A stretch of 64,000 bases of DNA from Actinokineospora auranticolor (GTDB lineage Bacteria; Actinomycetota; Actinomycetes; Mycobacteriales; Pseudonocardiaceae): contig NZ_PTIX01000011.1 in the NCBI RefSeq assembly GCF_002934265.1, positions 1 through 64,000 on the forward strand, written 5' to 3'. The position numbers were made by a program, and so were the translations under genes. Of this stretch, positions 18,443-27,738 are shown in pieces (position 1 is the stretch's first letter; every line of letters starts with the position of its first letter). The notes under the pieces were generated by a model, which was not told the origin of the DNA, searched no databases, and worked only from the letters and a program-made list of their open reading frames with translations.

Positions 18443-19325
18443 TCAGCGTTTGGCGCGCCATTCGTTGGTGAGGAGCCAGATCAGGTAGGCGCCGCCGAGT
18501 GCCCCTGTGGTCAGCCCGACGGGGAGTTGGACTCGGGGGACGAGGTGTTGGCCCACCTGGTCGGCGGTGACCAGGAGCAGGGCGCCGGTGAGGCCCGAAG
18601 TGGCCAGGTTGGCACTGCCGGAGCGGACCAGGCCGTGGGTGATCTGAGGGGCGACCAAGGCCACGAAGGTGATGGGGCCCGCCGCGGCGGTGGCCAGGGC
18701 GGTGAGGCCGACACCGGCAAGGACCAGGTAGAGGCGGGAACGCTCGACGGGGACGCCGCGGGAGAGGGCGGTTTCGTCGCCCAGTTCGAGCATGGCCAGC
18801 CGCCTGCCCAGCAGGAGCGCGAGGGGGAGCAGGACGGCCAACGCGATCCAGGCGGGAGTGGCCTCGTCCCAGCCGCGGCCGTTGAGGCTGCCCACCAGCC
18901 AGAGTTGGGCGTTGCGGGCCTCTCGCAGCGAGGCGCGGCTGAGGAGGAAGCCGTTGGCGGCGAAGAGGACGGCGCTGACGCCGATACCGACCGGGATCAG
19001 GCGGGTTCCGTGGATGCCGTTGCGGTAGGCGAGCAGGTAGACGAGGACCGCCGCGGCCAGGCCGCCCAGGACCGAACCCAGGGGTACGCCGATGGGGCCG
19101 CCGCGCCAGAAGAGCAGGACCAGGAGGGCGCCGGTTGCCGAGCCGGTGGTGAAGCCGATGATGTCGGGGCTGCCCAGGGGGTTCGCGGAGACGCTTTGGA
19201 ATATCGCGCCGGCGGCACCCAGGGCCAGGCCGACGGCGATGGCCACCAAGAGGCGGGGCAGGCGGGAAGCGGTTGACCACCAGTTCCAGTCCGCGTGGGG
19301 CCGTCGCCGAAGAGGGTTCGCAGGA
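18443..19325 (-). pseudogene. FecCD-family iron-siderophore ABC permease, 5' frameshifted
   Basis: From about 19250 down to 18443 one frame spells the body of a BtuC/FecCD permease: GLALGAAGAIFQSVSANPLG, SPDIIGFTTGSATGALLVLL, HGTRLIPVGIGVSAVLFAAN, ELGDETALSRGVP and AAAGPITFVALVAPQITHGL. The N-terminal part is present only in other frames (TLFGDGP, then GLELVVNRF, then RLPRLLVAIAV), so at least two indels occurred between about 19250 and 19320. Family members have around 330-350 residues; the open part is 268. If translated from an internal start it would lack the first transmembrane helices. It is therefore most likely dead. Confidence 0.75.
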
Positions 19326-19695
19326 TGGTGCGCCGATCAGCGCCATGACGATCCCGACCTCCACCTCGCCCGGCGCCGACACCACGCCCCCCCAGGACGC
19401 CCGCGCCCAGCACCAGGACCGCGCCCAGCACACCGGAGTAGGGCAGCACCCACCGGTTGTCCGGGCCGGTGACCACACGGGCGATGTGCGGGACGGTGAG
19501 ACCGCCGAACGCGACCGGACCCGCCGCCGCGGTGGCCGCGCCGCACAACAGGGTGACCGCGACGGCGCCGCCCGCGCGCAGGGCGGTGACGTTCGCGCCG
19601 AGAGCCCGGCCGGTCTCCTCCCCCAACGCGATGGCGTTGAGGCCGCTGCCCATGGCCAGGGCGCCGAGCGCCACCCCGGCACGGTCCCACGCCGC
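19326..19695 (-). pseudogene. second FecCD-family permease, C-terminal remnant
   Basis: Directly upstream of the first permease, frames spell the second half of a paralogue: LNAIALGEETGRALGANVTA, TLLCGAATAAAGPVAFGGLT, VPHIARVVTGPDNRWVLPYS and, after a frameshift in a C7 run at 19387-19393, VVSAPGEVEVGIVMALIGAP. The N-terminal half is missing; the homology starts at about 19690. Heterodimeric FecC/FecD pairs are normal in siderophore importers, so this was once a complete permease pair. No ATPase or binding-protein gene remains nearby. Confidence 0.7.
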
Positions 19696-19707
19696 GTCAC
19701 CGCCCTG

Positions 19708-19839
19708 ATGACCACCGACACCCGCCGCCGCTGGCCCGCGGTGCTGCTCCCCCTCCTGGCCGTCGCCACCACCATCTGGACCGGCGAGTGCGTCTACGAC
19801 CTCTTCGAACTCCTGGCCGCCGCCACCCCTGACCGATAG
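19708..19839 (+). CDS. small putative membrane peptide, 43 residues
   Basis: ATG at 19708 opens a 43-codon frame with strongly coding-like third positions: a basic start (TDTRRRWPAV), one hydrophobic helix (LLPLLAVATTIWTG) and an acidic-aromatic tail (ECVYDLFELLAAATPDR). The topology is that of a single-pass membrane peptide. It lies exactly between the permease remnant and the acetyltransferase gene, on the opposite strand to both. There is no clear ribosome site, and it may be the tail of a longer lost gene, since the frame is open upstream. Confidence 0.35.
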   Translation: MTTDTRRRWPAVLLPLLAVATTIWTGECVYDLFELLAAATPDR

Positions 19840-19852
19840 CCGCGCAGGGGAC

Positions 19853-20407
19853 TCAGAGTTCGCGGACAGGCCGAGCGGGGCTCCCGACGGCGAGGGTGCG
19901 GGCCGGGATGTCGCGCGTGACGACGCTGCCCGCGCCGATGACGGAGTCGGCACCGACGGTGACACCGGGACAGACGATAACCCCGGCGCCGAGCCAGGTG
20001 TTGTCGCCGATGGAGACGGGTTTGGCCTGCTCCCAGCCTTCGCGGCGGCGTTGGTGGTCGTCGACGGGGTGGAGGGCGGTGGTGAGCTGGGTGCGGGGGC
20101 CGATGCGGACGTCGTCGCCGATGGTGATGGGGGCGTCGTCCATGAGCAGGACGTCGGTGTTGATGAAGGTGTTGGCGCCGAGGCGGGTGTGGGTGCCGTA
20201 GCTGATCTGGAGCCCGGGCATGACGACGGTGTCGGGGCCGATGCGGCCGAGGAGCTGTTCGAGGATGTGCCTGCGTTCCCTGTCATCGTCGGGACCGGTG
20301 GCGTTGAAGCGGTTCTGCAGGTGCCAACAGCGTCGTCGGGCGGCCACGAGTTCGGGGCCGTCGAGGTACCAGTCGCCGCGGCGCATGCGGTCGAGGGGGT
20401 CGGTCAT
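19853..20407 (-). CDS. sugar O-acetyltransferase (maltose/galactoside type)
   Basis: The 184-residue protein has the Mac domain at its start (DRMRRGDWYLDGPELVAARR) and a left-handed beta-helix of hexapeptide repeats (GTHTRLGANTFINTDVLLMD, PITIGDDVRIGPRTQL, PVSIGDNTWLGAGVIVCPG, TVGADSVIGAGSVVTRDIPA). The catalytic histidine of this family is in TALHPVDDHQRR. It transfers acetyl from acetyl-CoA to a sugar hydroxyl. I placed the start at ATG 20407 because an AAAGGA site lies 10 bases upstream; the frame is open to 20458 without a better site. It is divergent from the caspase-STAND gene, sharing a 146-bp gap. Confidence 0.9.
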   Translation of the reverse strand: MTDPLDRMRRGDWYLDGPELVAARRRCWHLQNRFNATGPDDDRERRHILEQLLGRIGPDTVVMPGLQISYGTHTRLGANTFINTDVLLMDDAPITIGDDVRIGPRTQLTTALHPVDDHQRRREGWEQAKPVSIGDNTWLGAGVIVCPGVTVGADSVIGAGSVVTRDIPARTLAVGSPARPVREL

Positions 20408-20553
20408 GGTGTGGCGTCCTTTCTGTGCTCGTTGCGGAGAATCGCGGTGGGCGTGCACACGAATCCGGTCGACGCAACGCGTTCCGGACCGCGGTAACGC
20501 GCCGTGGGAGGGTAGCGATCTTGGTCAGGTCGCGGTGAAGGGTTGCGTGATCG

Positions 20554-23500
20554 ATGACCTTGTTGCACGGAGCAGGCGCCAGGGCTGTGTTGATCGGCAC
20601 CGGTGGGCACGTGCCGGGGTCCGGGCTCCCGGACATCGCGGCCGTGCCCGAGACCGTCGCCGACCTGACGCGGGTGCTCGTCGACCGGTGCGGCATGCTC
20701 GCGGAGAACATCACCGTCGTCTCGGTCGCGGCGAACCCGTCCGAGATGGGGCTGGCCCTGGCGGACGCGGTCGAGCACGCCGAGTCCGCGCTGCTGGTGT
20801 ACTACGTCGGCCACGGCCTGCTGGGCTCCACCGGTGACCTGTACCTGGCGTCCCGCGCGGGCGACGGTGGTGCCCTGCGGTTGCCCGCGACAGCGCTGCC
20901 GTACACCGAGGTGTGCCGGTACCTCTCGGAAAGCCGGGCGCGGCACCGGCTGGTGGTGCTGGACTGCTGCTTCTCCGGTCGGGCGATACCGTCGCTGGCC
21001 GACCCGGCGGTCGCCGCAGTCGCCGCGCACCCCGGCGGGACGTTCGTCATGGCCTCCGCCGCCCGCGACGAGGTCGCGCTCGCCCCACCGGGCGCCCGGC
21101 ACACCGCGTTCTCCGGCGCCCTGATCGCACTGCTCGACCAAGGCGAACCCGGCGGCCCGGCCGAGCTGACCCTGGAAGACGCCTACCAGCACCTCGACCG
21201 CGTCCTGGCGGCCCGGCGGCTGCCCCGTCCGCGCAAGAGCGCCACCCAGTCGATCGACCGGTTCGTGCTAGCCCCGAACCTGGCGTGGCGACCGGAGGAC
21301 GACGACGAGGTCAACCCGGCGGTCGCGCCCGCCGACGGCGCCTGCCCGTACCCGGGCCTGGCGTCCTACGGCGTCGACGACGCGCGCTGGTTCTTCGGCC
21401 GCGCGGCGGTGGTCGACCGGGTGCTCGACCACCTGGCGGACCGGGTCGCGGACCCGGGGCTGCTGGTGGTGAGCGGCCCGTCCGGGGTGGGCAAGTCGTC
21501 ACTGCTGCGGGCGGGGGTGGTCCCGGCGTTGGCCCGGGGCGCGCTGACCGGTTCCCAGGGCTGGCACCCGGCCGTGATCACCCCGACCAACGCGCCCCTG
21601 GCCAGTCTGCGCGCGGCCACCGACCAGGTCCCCGACGGGCGCAGGCCGCTGCTGGTGGTCGACCAGTTCGAGGAGCTGTTCACCCTCGCGGACGAGCCCC
21701 GGCGCGCCGAGTTCGTCCAGGCACTGCACGCGTTGACCGCGACGGCGTCGGTGGTGCTGTGCGTGCGCGCGGACTTCCTGCCGCACTGCGCCGTCCACCC
21801 CGCCCTGGTCGACGCTGGGTCGGGGGCAGGTACTGCTGGGCGCCATGTCGGCCGCCGACCTGCGCGTCGCCATCGAGCGCCCCGCCCGGGTCGTCGGGGC
21901 GCACCTGCAGGCGGGGCTGGTCGACCTCGTGCTGCGCGAGGTCGCGGCGCTGCCGCCGGACTCGCCCGGCACGCTGGCCCTCGTCGCGCACGCCATGAAC
22001 ATCACCTGGCGCCACCGGGCGGCCCGGGTCCTCACCATCGCCGGGTACGAGCGCAGCGGCGGCATCGGCGGGGCGGTGGCCGCCACCGCCGAGTTCGTCT
22101 ACGAGCAGTTCGGCGCCGAGGACCGGGAAACCGCCCGCGTCCTGCTCATGCGCCTGGTGCACATCGGGGACGGCACCCACGACGCCCGCCGTCGCCTCGA
22201 CCGCGAACGCCTGCTCGCCACCGCGCCCGCGGCGGCGGCGCGGGTCCTCACCGCGCTGACCGACGCCGGGCTGCTCACCACGGCTGACACCACCGTGGAG
22301 ATCGCCCACGAGGCCCTGCTCCGCGCTTGGCCCCGCCTGCGGTCCTGGATCGACGCCGACCGCGCGGGCGCCGTGGTCCACCAGGCCCTCATCGAGGCCG
22401 CCGAGGTCTGGGAGCGCGGCGGTCGCCAACCCGGCGACCTGCACACCGGCACCCGCCTCCACGCCGCCACGGACTGGCTGGCCGGTTCGAACACCCGGCT
22501 CGACGACCGCACCGCCCGGTTCCTCGCCGCCTCCGACAAGCACGCCGCCCGCCAGCGGGACGGTTCGCGGCGGCGGACCCGGAGGCTGCTGGTGCTGTCG
22601 GCCGTGCTCGGCGTGCTGCTCCTGCTCACCACGGCCGCGGGCTACGTCGCGGTCGTCCAGTGGCAACGCGCCGACGCGCTGCGGGCGGCCGAGGCCGACG
22701 CCAGGCGGTCCGCGGCCAACCAGGTCAACGCCCGAGACGCCCTGCGTGACGCGGTGCGGCTGGTCGACCGGGCGAGCGCGCTGAACCTCGCCCTGGCCGC
22801 GCACAGGATCTCGCCGAGCCCGGACACCATCGGAACGCTGACAGCCCTGCTGCGCAGACACGCCCCCGTCGACTACACCGCGCCCCAGCCGGAGCTCGAG
22901 CTCACCGCGGTCGGTGTCTCCACGGGCCTCGGGCAGGTACGCGCCTTCGGCGGGGACACCGTGGTGGTCTGGCCGGTGGGCTCGCACGACCCGCCTGCGC
23001 GGTGGACGGCACCGGTACCGCTGGCCGACGTGGCATTGGAAGCCGACCAGCCCGTCGCCATCGGCAAGGACGGCACCGTGTGGGACACCACCCGCCCATC
23101 CGCGGCGGGCCCCATCACGAGGGCGGTCTTCCCGAACAAGCCGGATCACCCAGGGGTGACCGCCGACGGTCGGTGGCTCTACACCTCCAGCGACGCCCCG
23201 GACGGGCCCTATCCCTACCGGAGCGTCGTACAGGTGTGGAGCCTCGCGAACCGATCCGCATACCTGGCGACTTACGGCGGGGTCTTCTGCTTCGTGCCGG
23301 GCAACTTCCCGTGCCGCGAGTTGCCCGGCGTGCACAACGACCGCTCCAGGTCACTCCCGGCGATCCCACGGCCGGTGCTCCCGGTCCTCAGCGCCGACGG
23401 CGCCCTCGCCGCGATCAGCGACGGAGCTGAGGTGACTTACAGCTCGCTGGACGACCCCGCTGTCCCCAACACCGAAGCCTTGCCACACCGGGGAGGCGTT

Positions 23501-23839
23501 CTCGAGGGCGTGGGGCCACTGCGAACGATGACCATGTCCGCAGACGGAACCAGACTCGCGACGTCCGGGGTGGACGGCACGGTCCGCGTCTGGGACCTCA
23601 CCGACCCCACCCCGCGGCTGACCACCGTCATACCCGATGCCGACCTGGCCGGCCGCGATTTCCGGTTCTCCCCGGACAACCGACAACTGCCGCAACCGGC
23701 CAAAGGCGGCGTGCGCGTGTGGTACCTCGACCCCGGTGACGTCATCTCGCAGATCTGCACCCTGAGCATCACCACCATGGGCGAGTCGACCTGGAAGCAC
23801 TACTTCCCGGAGGAGCCGTACCAACGTCCGTGCAGCTGA
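20554..23839 (+). pseudogene. caspase-like / nSTAND ATPase / WD40 protein with one frameshift
   Basis: Two abutting frames make one conflict-system protein of about 1095 residues. Frame one (20554 on) holds a caspase-like protease with the His in YYVGHGLLG (about residue 87) and the Cys in VVLDCCFSGRA (about 138), then the nSTAND1 hallmark PYPGLASYGVDDARWFFGRA, Walker A GPSGVGKSSLLRA (about 310) and Walker B LLVVDQFEELF. Near 21815 the frame must shift to continue as GRGQVLLGAMSAADLRVAIE, with winged-helix segment IAHEALLRAWPRL, a transmembrane helix (VLGVLLLLTTAAGYVAVV) and WD40 blades (SADGTRLATSGVDGTVRVWD). A one-base loss in GACGCTGGGTCGGGG explains it. Everything on both sides is otherwise clean, so it is either a recent mutation or a sequencing error. 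Such proteins are thought to sense infection or stress and activate the protease. Confidence 0.85.
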
Positions 23840-23853
23840 CCGCCCAGCGTCGG

Positions 23854-23896
23854 AGTGAGTACTCACTTCTTGATTGACGGAGTGAGTGCTCACTCC
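23854..23896. promoter_or_regulatory. double palindromic operator for the TetR-family regulator
   Basis: Two related palindromes lie just before the TetR start: AGTGAGTACTCACT (23854-23867, perfect) and GGAGTGAGTGCTCACTCC (23879-23896, 8-bp arms around two central bases). Their centres are 27 bp apart. This is the form and place of an autorepression site, which would also control the co-transcribed MFS gene. Confidence 0.75.
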
Positions 23897-23910
23897 GTAC
23901 GCTTGTCGGC

Positions 23911-24606
23911 GTGACACCGAACGCACCGCGCAAGCGCGCGCCGGGGATGAGTCCCGAACAGCGCCGAGAGATGATCGTCCGCACCGCCCTCCCCCTGGTC
24001 GCCGAGCACGGCGCCGCGGTGACCACCGCGCAGGTCGCGCGCGCCGCAGGCATCGGGGAGGCGACGGTGTTCCGGGTGTTCGCCGACAAGGAGGAACTGC
24101 TCAGCGCGTGCGTGGCGGAGGCACTGCGCACCGACCACGTGCTCGGCGAGATCGCGGCGATCCCGTTGGAGCAGCCGCTGGCGGAGCGGTTGGTGGAGGT
24201 GGCCTCGGCGATGGAGGCCTACCTGGGGCGGATGGGGCGCGTGCTGGGCGCCCTGCACGCGTCGGGGCACCGTGGCGCGGGCGGTGGCCGCGCGGAGGTG
24301 CTGATGACTCGCCTGCGCGGCGCGGCGGGCGGCCCGGGTGCGCCCGCGCGGTCCGATGCGGACAGCTCGGACTCCGGCCCCGCGATGTCGGATCGGGAGG
24401 CGGCGCAACGGCGGACCAGCGCGGCGGTGGCGGAGTTGTTCGAGCCGGAGCGGGACTCGCTGCGGCTGCCGCCGGAGACACTGGCGACGATCTTCCTGGC
24501 GATGCTGTTCTCCCGCACCCGGTCCGCGGGCGACGACCTCTCCCCCACGGTCGAGCAGTTCGTGGACGTCTTCCTCCACGGCGCGCTCGGCGGACAGCCC
24601 CGGTGA
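23911..24606 (+). CDS. TetR/AcrR-family transcriptional repressor
   Basis: The 231-residue protein has the TetR helix-turn-helix at about residues 30-60 (VTTAQVARAAGIGEATVFRV, then FADKEELL) and a divergent ligand-binding C-terminus with a stretch rich in Gly/Ser/Asp near 135-160. The GTG start at 23911 lies 15 bp after the second operator palindrome and has no strong ribosome site, so the message may be nearly leaderless. It overlaps the MFS gene by four bases (GTGA). By position it represses itself and the exporter until it binds the exported drug or metabolite. Confidence 0.9.
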   Translation: MTPNAPRKRAPGMSPEQRREMIVRTALPLVAEHGAAVTTAQVARAAGIGEATVFRVFADKEELLSACVAEALRTDHVLGEIAAIPLEQPLAERLVEVASAMEAYLGRMGRVLGALHASGHRGAGGGRAEVLMTRLRGAAGGPGAPARSDADSSDSGPAMSDREAAQRRTSAAVAELFEPERDSLRLPPETLATIFLAMLFSRTRSAGDDLSPTVEQFVDVFLHGALGGQPR

Positions 24607-26024
24607 CCTACGACGAACTGACCCCGCGCAGACGCCTGCTGGTCACGATCGCGCTGCTGGCGTGCGCGTTCCTGGCCATGCTCGACGGCACGGTCATCGG
24701 CACGGCCCTGCCGCGCATCGTCGACCAACTGCACGGCGGCGACACCTGGTACACCTGGTTGGTCACCGCGTACGTGCTGACCTCGTCGATCAGCGTCCCG
24801 ATCTACGGCCGCTTCTCCGACCTGCGCGGCCGCCGCGGACTGCTCCTGGTGGGCCTGGTCCTGTTCCTGGCGGGTTCGGCGGCCTGCGGCTTCGCCGGTT
24901 CGATGACGGCGCTGATCGTGGCGCGGGCGGTCCAGGGCCTGGGCGCGGGCTCGTTGTTGACCCTGGGCATGGCGTTGGTGCGGGACCTGAACCCACCGGG
25001 CCGCGAGGACGGCGTGGTCCGTATGCAGACGGCGGTGGCCGTCATGATGATCCTGGGCTTGATCGGCGGCCCGCTGGTCGGCGGCGTCCTGACCGACCAC
25101 GCGGACTGGCGGTGGGCGTTCTGGGTGAACCTACCGGTGGGCATGGCGGCGGCGGCCGTGATCGCGTCGGCGCTGCCACCGAGCAAACCGGAGCCACGGT
25201 CAGGCCGATTGGACGTGGCGGGCATCGCACTGCTGAGCGCCGGGTTGTCACTGGTGCTGATCGGGTTGAGCCTCAAGGGCACCGGCGACGCGCGGTGGCG
25301 CGACGCGGAGGTGCTGCTGCCGCTGGCGGCCGGGGCACTGCTGTTGGCGGCACTGGTGCCGGTGGAGCGGCGGGCGTCGACACCGGTGTTGCCACCACAC
25401 CTGATGCGACGGCGGACGTACGCGGCGTTGTTGTCGGGAGGTTTCTTCTTCCAGATCGCGGTACTGCCGATCGGCGTGTTTCTGCCCCTGTACTTCCAAC
25501 ACATACGCGGCTTCTCGGCCACGGCGTCGGGCCTGTCGGTGTTGCCGCTGCTGGTGGGCATGGTGACGAGCAACCGCCTGACCGCTCTCCTGATCCTGCG
25601 AACCAGGCACACCCGACCGGTACTGCTGGCCGGAGCGGCGGTGACCACCCTCGGCGCGTTGGGGTTCTTCACGCTGGGGCCGTCGACATCGGTGGTCATC
25701 ACCGGGGCCTGGCTGCTGCTGACCGGCGTGGGAGTCGGCCCCGCGATGGGCGGCATCACCATCGCCACGCAGAACGCCGTGGACCGCGCGGACATGGGCG
25801 CGGCAACCGCCGGATCGGTGTTGGCCAAACAGATCGGCGGCGCGGTGGGATTGGCGTGCGCACAGACCGCCGTGGGCACGGTAAGCGGCGAGTCGATCGG
25901 CGCGGCCGTGGGCTGGATCGGCGGCGCCGCGGGATTGCTGGCGCTGGCATCGATCGGCCTGATGCGAGACGTGGTGGTGGGTGCCGCTCCCCCGGTGCCG
26001 GAAAAGCGCTCCGTACCTGCCTAG
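24603..26024 (+). CDS. MFS drug exporter, DHA2/EmrB-QacA type
   Basis: The 473-residue membrane protein has the DHA2 family motif LDGTVIGTALPRI in helix 1, the motif A loop GRFSDLRGRRGL after helix 2, and about 14 predicted transmembrane helices. It would expel a lipophilic compound using the proton gradient. Start is GTG 24603, overlapping the TetR stop (GTGA), so translation is coupled. Its substrate cannot be read from the sequence. TetR-MFS pairs of this kind typically provide inducible resistance. Confidence 0.9.
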   Translation: MTYDELTPRRRLLVTIALLACAFLAMLDGTVIGTALPRIVDQLHGGDTWYTWLVTAYVLTSSISVPIYGRFSDLRGRRGLLLVGLVLFLAGSAACGFAGSMTALIVARAVQGLGAGSLLTLGMALVRDLNPPGREDGVVRMQTAVAVMMILGLIGGPLVGGVLTDHADWRWAFWVNLPVGMAAAAVIASALPPSKPEPRSGRLDVAGIALLSAGLSLVLIGLSLKGTGDARWRDAEVLLPLAAGALLLAALVPVERRASTPVLPPHLMRRRTYAALLSGGFFFQIAVLPIGVFLPLYFQHIRGFSATASGLSVLPLLVGMVTSNRLTALLILRTRHTRPVLLAGAAVTTLGALGFFTLGPSTSVVITGAWLLLTGVGVGPAMGGITIATQNAVDRADMGAATAGSVLAKQIGGAVGLACAQTAVGTVSGESIGAAVGWIGGAAGLLALASIGLMRDVVVGAAPPVPEKRSVPA

Positions 26025-26069
26025 CAGCGGTGGCGGGATCCCGGTGATCAGTCCACTGGGGAGGGTGCG

Positions 26070-26926
26070 TTGTTCTACTACCGCGTGACCAAGTACGACC
26101 CGGCCGACCGCGCCGATGACGGCTCCTACCAGGGCACCGTGCCCGCCGAGAGCGACCGGGGCCTGCTGGAGGCGGCGTACGTGGCCGCGGCGGTGGACTT
26201 CGCCGTGGACACCGGGGTGTCGTGGGTGGAGATCCTCGACCCCGCCCCCGACGTCAGGCGGTCGCTGGACGACCCGATATGGCACCCGGAGTTGGTGGCG
26301 TTGTTCGGGTCGGACCCGCGGGGTCTGTACGACGGTGCTCGGGTGTCGCCACGGGCGGCCTCGGAGCTGGTGCGCCTGATGCTGCGGAGCGCGGAGGAGT
26401 GCGGGCGGTGGCGGCGGCTCGGGCCGCGGGGCTGTTCCCCGAGCGGCGAACCGAATCACCGTACGAGGAGCGGCGCTGTCCGTCGAAGGCGCGGCAGGCC
26501 GATGAGGGGTTCTGGGCCGAGGTCGCCGAGTTGGTGGCCCAGCGGGGCGCGGTGCTCGTGCAGGAGTCTTTCGGCGCGTCGCGGTGGTTCCGGGTGATGT
26601 CGGATGCGGACCTGGAGGCGGTGCGGGCGCGGCTGGCGCCCCGGTCGCTGGTCGCGGTGTGGCCGGACCTGGCCGACGCGCTGAGCGGACCGCAGCCGGA
26701 GGGCACACACCTGCGGATCGTGTGGCAAGAGGGCGACCGGATCCACTACATGGTCGTCCTCGACGACGAGTTCCCGGAGGTCGCGGCTCGGCTGGGACCG
26801 GTGCCGTCGGTGGTGCTCGACGAGCGGGAGCGGCTGGTGGCGGCGGTGCTGCCGGACCCGGACGGGTGTGGTCTGGTCACCGTGGGAGCTGTGACGCCGC
26901 TGGTTGGGGTCGGCCAAGGACGGTGA
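26070..26926 (+). pseudogene. uncharacterised protein, upstream copy of a tandem pair, frameshifted
   Basis: A TTG at 26070, preceded by a GGGAGGG site, opens FYYRVTKYDPADRADDGSYQ and LLEAAYVAAAVDFAVDTGVS, aligned residue by residue with the next gene. After LVRLMLR about 28 codons present in the neighbour are absent, and within SAEEC a further 4-base loss near 26403 shifts the frame; the rest (RAVAAARAAGLFPERR, DEGFWAEVAELVAQRGAVLV) continues in the second frame to 26926. The family was not recognised with confidence. The full-length form starts with an RVTKYDP motif seen in actinobacterial proteins of unknown role. Confidence 0.6.
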
Positions 26927-27725
26927 GCGGACCACGTCGGCCCGAGGTCGCCGGGGGCCGTTGGAGGCGGCGTATGTGGCGGCGGTGCTGGATTTCGCCG
27001 AGGACGCGGGAGAGTCGTGGGTGCAGGTCTTTCGTCCCAGCGTGGACAGCGGGTGTTCGCTGGACGACCTGGTGGCGCATCCGCTGCTCGCGCGGTTGTT
27101 CGGGCCGGACCTGCGGGGCCTGCGCGACGGCGCGCGGGTGTCGCTGCCCGCGGCCGCGGAGTTGGTGCGGTTGATGTTGCGCGGCGAGGGGCTGCACTGC
27201 TTCCTGAGGACACCGGACGTGTTCACCGTGGACGTGGGCAAGGGGCAGGACATGCAGGTGAGCAGCGCGGAGGAGTGCGTCCGGGCCGTGGCGTCGGCCC
27301 GGGCCGCTGGGCCGTTCCCGCAGCGGTGGTGGTACACGCCGTATTGGCCGAGTTGTTGTTCGAGGGTCCGACCGGCCGACGAGGGGTTCTGGTCCGAGGT
27401 CGCGGAGTTGGCGGCGGGGCGGGGGACGGTCTTGGTGGAGGAGCGGTTCGCGGACGACCTGACGCGGTGGCTCCGAGTCCGGACGGCCGAGGACGTGGCG
27501 GCGGTGGCCGCGGGGATGGTGGAGCGGTCGTTGGTGGGGGTGTGGCCGGATCCGGTTGTCGGGCGGCCGTCCGAGGACGAGGACTCCGCCGGGGTGCAGG
27601 CGCGGCTGGGTTCGGTGCCGGTGCTGGTGCGGGGCCCGCTGCCCGGGGTGGACTACGACCAGCGGTTGGCGGTGGCGGCGGTGCCGGACGCCGATGGCGT
27701 GGTGCGGTCGCCGTGGAAGCCGTGA
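26904..27725 (+). CDS. uncharacterised protein, downstream copy of the tandem pair
   Basis: The 273-codon frame is the paralogue of the preceding broken gene and keeps the middle block the other lost (GLHCFLRTPDVFTVDVGKGQ). It in turn lacks the RVTKYDP start: homology begins only at PLEAAYVAAVLDFAEDAGES, after about 18 unrelated residues, so it is probably truncated at the 5' end, or its true start is elsewhere. A second half with DEGFWSEVAELAAGRGTVLV and RWLRVRTAEDVAAVAAGMVE is well conserved between the copies. No motif suggests catalysis. One of the two was perhaps once whole, with the damage arising by unequal exchange. Confidence 0.55.
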   Translation: MGSAKDGERTTSARGRRGPLEAAYVAAVLDFAEDAGESWVQVFRPSVDSGCSLDDLVAHPLLARLFGPDLRGLRDGARVSLPAAAELVRLMLRGEGLHCFLRTPDVFTVDVGKGQDMQVSSAEECVRAVASARAAGPFPQRWWYTPYWPSCCSRVRPADEGFWSEVAELAAGRGTVLVEERFADDLTRWLRVRTAEDVAAVAAGMVERSLVGVWPDPVVGRPSEDEDSAGVQARLGSVPVLVRGPLPGVDYDQRLAVAAVPDADGVVRSPWKP

Positions 27726-27738
27726 TTAGGCTGGGTGG

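Noticed and set aside
16988-19276. 762-codon plus-strand frame opposite the M1 peptidase and permease
   Set aside because: Antisense shadow produced by third-position GC bias; the minus strand carries motifs with catalytic residues.
21800-21845. Programmed ribosomal frameshift in the caspase-STAND gene
   Set aside because: No slippery heptamer or downstream pseudoknot was evident, and the usual proteins of this family are made from one frame; a mutation or read error is simpler.
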